DNA of 15,338 bases from Parcubacteria group bacterium CG08_land_8_20_14_0_20_43_9. Its GTDB lineage: Bacteria > Patescibacteriota > Minisyncoccia > Minisyncoccales > PEYH01. This document shows, piece by piece, positions 13,243 to 15,338 of the stretch (within the stretch, counting starts at the first letter, position 1; the number at the start of each line of letters is the position of its first letter). The notes under the pieces are model-generated. The model was not told the origin of the DNA. It was given only the letters and a program-made list of their open reading frames with translations, and did no database searches. The stretch spans positions 1,512 through 16,849 of the forward strand of contig PEYH01000008.1 in NCBI GenBank assembly GCA_002774465.1, in the 5' to 3' direction. The translations under genes were made by a program, and so were the position numbers.

Positions 13243-13998
13243 TTATATTCCTCGGCCGTTCAATTCTCGGCCGAATTTTGTTTTCATAAAACGCAAAAAT
13301 ATCTTCAGGGATGATAGAATTTCATTCTCGTCACGGTCGTCAAAAAGAACATGGGTTTGCCACCAATGCGGGAACTCATATGTTACGAACTCCGGCCTAA
13401 TTGCCTCAAAGCTTAAAAAACCGACCCAGAAAACTCTTTCAAAGAAAATTTCAACAACTCTAAAATGTTCTTCCACTTCCTTTTTGGATAGTTTTTCTTC
13501 TTGAGATAAAAATTCTTTGTAAAAAGGCAGAATTCCTTTTTCCACCTGCCGCTTAAACGGCTTTTGGCGTCTTCCCATTTCTTTCAGCATCACTATATAA
13601 TCGTCATAAGACATTTCGCTATCTCCGACGATAACTTTCGGCATGCGGCTATCACTTAGCTTTTCGGAGCTGGATTCTTTTTTTATTTCTACTGACATCA
13701 TCTGCTGCGAGGATTTACCGCCTAACGACCGGTGAGGAAGGACATTCCATGCATCAGTGCTGACTCTCAAAACTTCATCAAATTTTTTAGTTTTGATATC
13801 AGTAATATCTTTAATATCTTTAAAACAGTGAAAAAACTTTTTTTGAAAATTATTGCTGGCCTCGCTCGCTGAATCACCATAATCATCAAAAATCCAGCCC
13901 TTCACTTTGACAACGCTCAAAGCACCGCCAAGTTTATACTGGGCTATAATCTTTCGCAGTCTTTCTTCTACGTCCTTTTCGACTAATTTTTTGAACAT
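13243..13998 (-). CDS. Conserved-looking protein of unknown function, divergent from the LexA-methyltransferase gene
   Basis: A 251-aa soluble protein without signal or membrane segments. It is rich in Lys, Glu and aromatic residues. One conserved-looking motif is DAWNVLPHRSLGGKSSQQMM (82-101), of the type WN..PH.SLGGKSP seen next to SEC-C or helical domains in some uncharacterised proteins. The C-terminal half is helical (FKRQVEKGILPFYKEFLSQE, VEIFFERVFWVGFLSFEAI), ending with an aromatic patch (YEFPHWWQTHVLFDD). I recognise no catalytic motif. It shares a 138-bp divergent region with the LexA-like gene, so the LexA box could also act on it. Its start region abuts a copy of the 37-bp dispersed repeat. 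Confidence 0.65.
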   Translation of the reverse strand: MFKKLVEKDVEERLRKIIAQYKLGGALSVVKVKGWIFDDYGDSASEASNNFQKKFFHCFKDIKDITDIKTKKFDEVLRVSTDAWNVLPHRSLGGKSSQQMMSVEIKKESSSEKLSDSRMPKVIVGDSEMSYDDYIVMLKEMGRRQKPFKRQVEKGILPFYKEFLSQEEKLSKKEVEEHFRVVEIFFERVFWVGFLSFEAIRPEFVTYEFPHWWQTHVLFDDRDENEILSSLKIFLRFMKTKFGRELNGRGI

Positions 13999-14008
13999 AA
14001 ATAACGGA

Positions 14009-14045
14009 AAAATAGATTTGACACCATTTTTCTACACCTATTTTC
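14009..14045 (+). repeat. 37-bp dispersed direct repeat, copy 2
   Basis: Same orientation as the copy at 10752-10788, differing at two adjacent positions. It lies 10 bp upstream of the 251-aa gene start. The two copies bracket the GDH, Fic and 251-aa genes (about 3.3 kb). Confidence 0.75.
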
Positions 14046-14055
14046 CATATTTAAG

Positions 14056-14064
14056 TTATCCACA
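14056..14064 (+). other. Single DnaA-box-like 9-mer
   Basis: TTATCCACA matches the consensus DnaA box exactly, in the divergent intergenic region. It is a lone copy with no cluster, so it may be chance or a DnaA regulatory site; it is not evidence of an origin. Confidence 0.3.
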
Positions 14065-14073
14065 TTTGACATT

Positions 14074-14102
14074 TTGCGTGTTCGGTTTATGTTCGGTATA
14101 AT
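14074..14102 (+). promoter_or_regulatory. Promoter of the LexA-methyltransferase gene
   Basis: TTGCGT (14074-14079) and TATAAT (14097-14102) are 17 bp apart, with the -10 a full match. An alternative pair is TTGACA (14066-14071) with TATGTT (14088-14093) at 16 bp. With either choice the LexA-like direct repeat lies over the spacer or -10, where a bound repressor would block RNA polymerase. The leader is about 30 nt and no Shine-Dalgarno sequence precedes the ATG. Confidence 0.65.
14080..14094 (+). promoter_or_regulatory. LexA box of the direct-repeat type, GTTC-N7-GTTC
   Basis: GTTC at 14080-14083 and GTTC at 14091-14094 are separated by exactly 7 bp; the repeat unit is longer, GTTCGGT followed by NTA. 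GTTC-N7-GTTC is the known LexA-binding site of Alphaproteobacteria, and GTTCG is also the half-site of the Bacillus SOS box. It lies inside the promoter of a lexA-like gene, as expected for autoregulation. Function is inferred. Confidence 0.75.
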
Positions 14103-14136
14103 ATAATAATATCACTTAGTTTAAATCAACGTCAAT

Positions 14137-15338
14137 ATGTTAACTCCTAAACAAAAGTCAATTTTGGAATATATAAAAAATTACATGGAGAAGAAGGGGT
14201 ATTCGCCCTCTCTTGAGGATATTGGAAAATATTTCAAATTAGCGAAATCTACTATTCATCAGCACGTAGAGGCTTTATCAGTAAAAGGTTATCTTGAAAA
14301 AAGAGAAAATCAATCGAGGTCAATTGAATTAAGCGAAAATAAGGATAATCAAAAATTGGTAAGGATCCCAATCGTCGGGACCATCGCTGCCGGGCAGCCT
14401 ATAGAAGCAATAGAAGTTCCTGACGAAACGATTAGGGTGCCCAAAAACGAGATTAGTAAATTCCATAACCATTATGCTTTACGTGTTCAGGGCGATAGCA
14501 TGATTGATGACGGGATATTTGATGGCGATATTGTCATAATCCGCAAACAGGGAACTGCCGACGATGGCCAAACAGTAGTCGCGATTATCGATGATAACGA
14601 AGCTACACTAAAAAAAATCTATAGAGAAAAATCCCGTATTAGGCTACAGCCAGCAAATCAAGAAATGTTGCCAATCTATCGCAGGGAGGTAGAGGTGCGA
14701 GGTGTGGTGGTCAAAATTATAAGAAACTTGGAAAGCGGCACTCACGACAATACTCTCGCTTATAAGAAAAAAAAGTTTCTGGATCGCACAAGGAGCTCTA
14801 ATCCAAATAGTCAAAATAAATATAAAAGGGTTGCTCTTTCTCCCATAAGATACGCTGGGGGCAAAAGCTTAGCAGTAGGTTACATTGTTGAGCTATTACC
14901 GGAAAATATAAAAAGAGTTGTTTCGCCTTTTTTTGGCGGTGGATCAATCGAAATAGCCTTGAGTAAAAAATTAGACATAGAGGTCATCGGCTATGATATT
15001 TTTGACATCCTGTGTAATTATTGGAAATTTCAGATAGAAAAACCGAGCATTCTTTACAAAAGACTAAGGGAATTAAAGCCTAATAAAAAAACTTTTGAAA
15101 GAATAAGATTGATTTTAAACGATGTCTGGAAAAAGAAAATAAGATTAGATCCGCTAACTTTAGCAGTCTACTATGTTTATAATTTTAATTTATCTTATGG
15201 ACCTGGATTTATGGGTTGGTCTTCTAAAATTTATCTGAACGATAAAAGATATAAAAGGATGATAGAAAATATCCGAGATTTTGACCCAAAAAATCTGAAA
15301 GTAGAATGCGCAGATTTTCAGGAAGTAATCAAGAAATA
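14137..15338 (+). CDS. lexA: LexA-like repressor/S24 autoprotease fused to a D12-class DNA adenine methyltransferase (3' end outside window)
   Basis: One frame runs from ATG 14137 for 400 codons to the window edge. Residues 1-65 are a LexA winged helix (PSLEDIGKYFKLAKSTIHQH, VKGYLEKRE). Residues 77-88 hold the cleavage site (PIVGTIAAGQP, Ala85-Gly86). Ser121 (RVQGDSMIDDGIFDGD) and Lys159 (EATLKKIYR) match the catalytic dyad of E. coli LexA (Ser119, Lys156). LexA homology ends near residue 198. A basic, Asn/Ser-rich linker follows (about 199-232). From 235 comes SPIRYAGGKS, then SPFFGGGSIEIAL (263-275, SAM motif I), GYDIFDIL, and NFNLSYGPGFMGWSSK, as in D12/Dam methyltransferases. The DPPY motif should lie just past the edge. 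The linker has no in-frame ATG, GTG or strong ribosome site, so a separate methyltransferase start is unlikely. Caution: an A8 run (14767-14774) lies in the linker. Confidence 0.88.
   Translation, partial: MLTPKQKSILEYIKNYMEKKGYSPSLEDIGKYFKLAKSTIHQHVEALSVKGYLEKRENQSRSIELSENKDNQKLVRIPIVGTIAAGQPIEAIEVPDETIRVPKNEISKFHNHYALRVQGDSMIDDGIFDGDIVIIRKQGTADDGQTVVAIIDDNEATLKKIYREKSRIRLQPANQEMLPIYRREVEVRGVVVKIIRNLESGTHDNTLAYKKKKFLDRTRSSNPNSQNKYKRVALSPIRYAGGKSLAVGYIVELLPENIKRVVSPFFGGGSIEIALSKKLDIEVIGYDIFDILCNYWKFQIEKPSILYKRLRELKPNKKTFERIRLILNDVWKKKIRLDPLTLAVYYVYNFNLSYGPGFMGWSSKIYLNDKRYKRMIENIRDFDPKNLKVECADFQEVIKK

Noticed and set aside
13252..13274. CGGCCG...CGGCCG hairpin at the end of the 251-aa gene as a terminator
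   Set aside because: The stem lies inside the coding sequence just before the stop and no T-run follows on the minus strand; it is explained by repeated GR codons in the protein end.
14056..14064. Replication origin suggested by a perfect DnaA box TTATCCACA
   Set aside because: Only one copy is present, with no cluster, no AT-rich unwinding element beyond background and no dnaA or dnaN nearby.

Overview
The window reads as a chromosomal segment of a small-genome bacterium, most likely a member of the Patescibacteria/CPR (Parcubacteria-like). This is inferred from family types: small secreted proteins with DUF5666-like and DUF2680-like character, a stand-alone MacA/MacB-type exporter, PsbP-like secreted proteins, many short intergenic gaps, and several genes without a clear Shine-Dalgarno sequence. 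TGA is used as a real stop (for example at the ends of the Doc, RlmE-proximal and 133-aa genes), so the recoded-TGA lineages are unlikely. No rRNA, tRNA, CRISPR array or intact transposase was seen.

Almost everything up to about 14.0 kb is on the minus strand. Reading in the direction of transcription (right to left): a 251-aa orphan protein; a winged-helix Fic protein with a palindromic operator; glutamate dehydrogenase; a PsbP-like secreted protein; a self-contained single-gene cassette for a small membrane protein with its own consensus promoter and terminator; a Nudix hydrolase; an HTH-antitoxin/Doc-toxin pair whose operator has four GTTAAC sites; RlmE (23S rRNA methyltransferase) and PrmC (release-factor methyltransferase), joined to the toxin by stop/start overlaps; an ECF sigma factor; a three-helix membrane protein; a MacA-like adaptor broken by one frameshift; a MacB-like ATPase and permease; two small secreted or anchored proteins; a hairpin terminator; and the N-terminal 237 codons of the GTPase YchF, which runs off the left edge. 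The sigma factor, membrane protein, exporter and small secreted proteins look like one envelope-stress or efflux module.

The most remarkable feature is at the right edge on the plus strand. One uninterrupted frame from 14137 to the window end encodes a complete LexA-like repressor (winged helix, Ala-Gly cleavage site, Ser121/Lys159 dyad) followed, without a stop or a usable internal start, by a D12-class (Dam-like) DNA adenine methyltransferase. Its promoter carries GTTC-N7-GTTC, a direct-repeat LexA box known from Alphaproteobacteria, which suggests autoregulation by the protein it precedes. An SOS-cleavable repressor covalently joined to a DNA methyltransferase would couple DNA damage to methylation. 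I know of no described system of this kind. The methyltransferase DPPY region lies just outside the window and could not be checked.

Other second-look items: a 37-bp repeat flanks the GDH-Fic-orphan block; the Fic protein has Gln in place of the catalytic His; the MacB-like ATPase has LSGRQ instead of LSGGQ; and a small secreted protein has the two halves of a DUF5666-like domain in swapped order.
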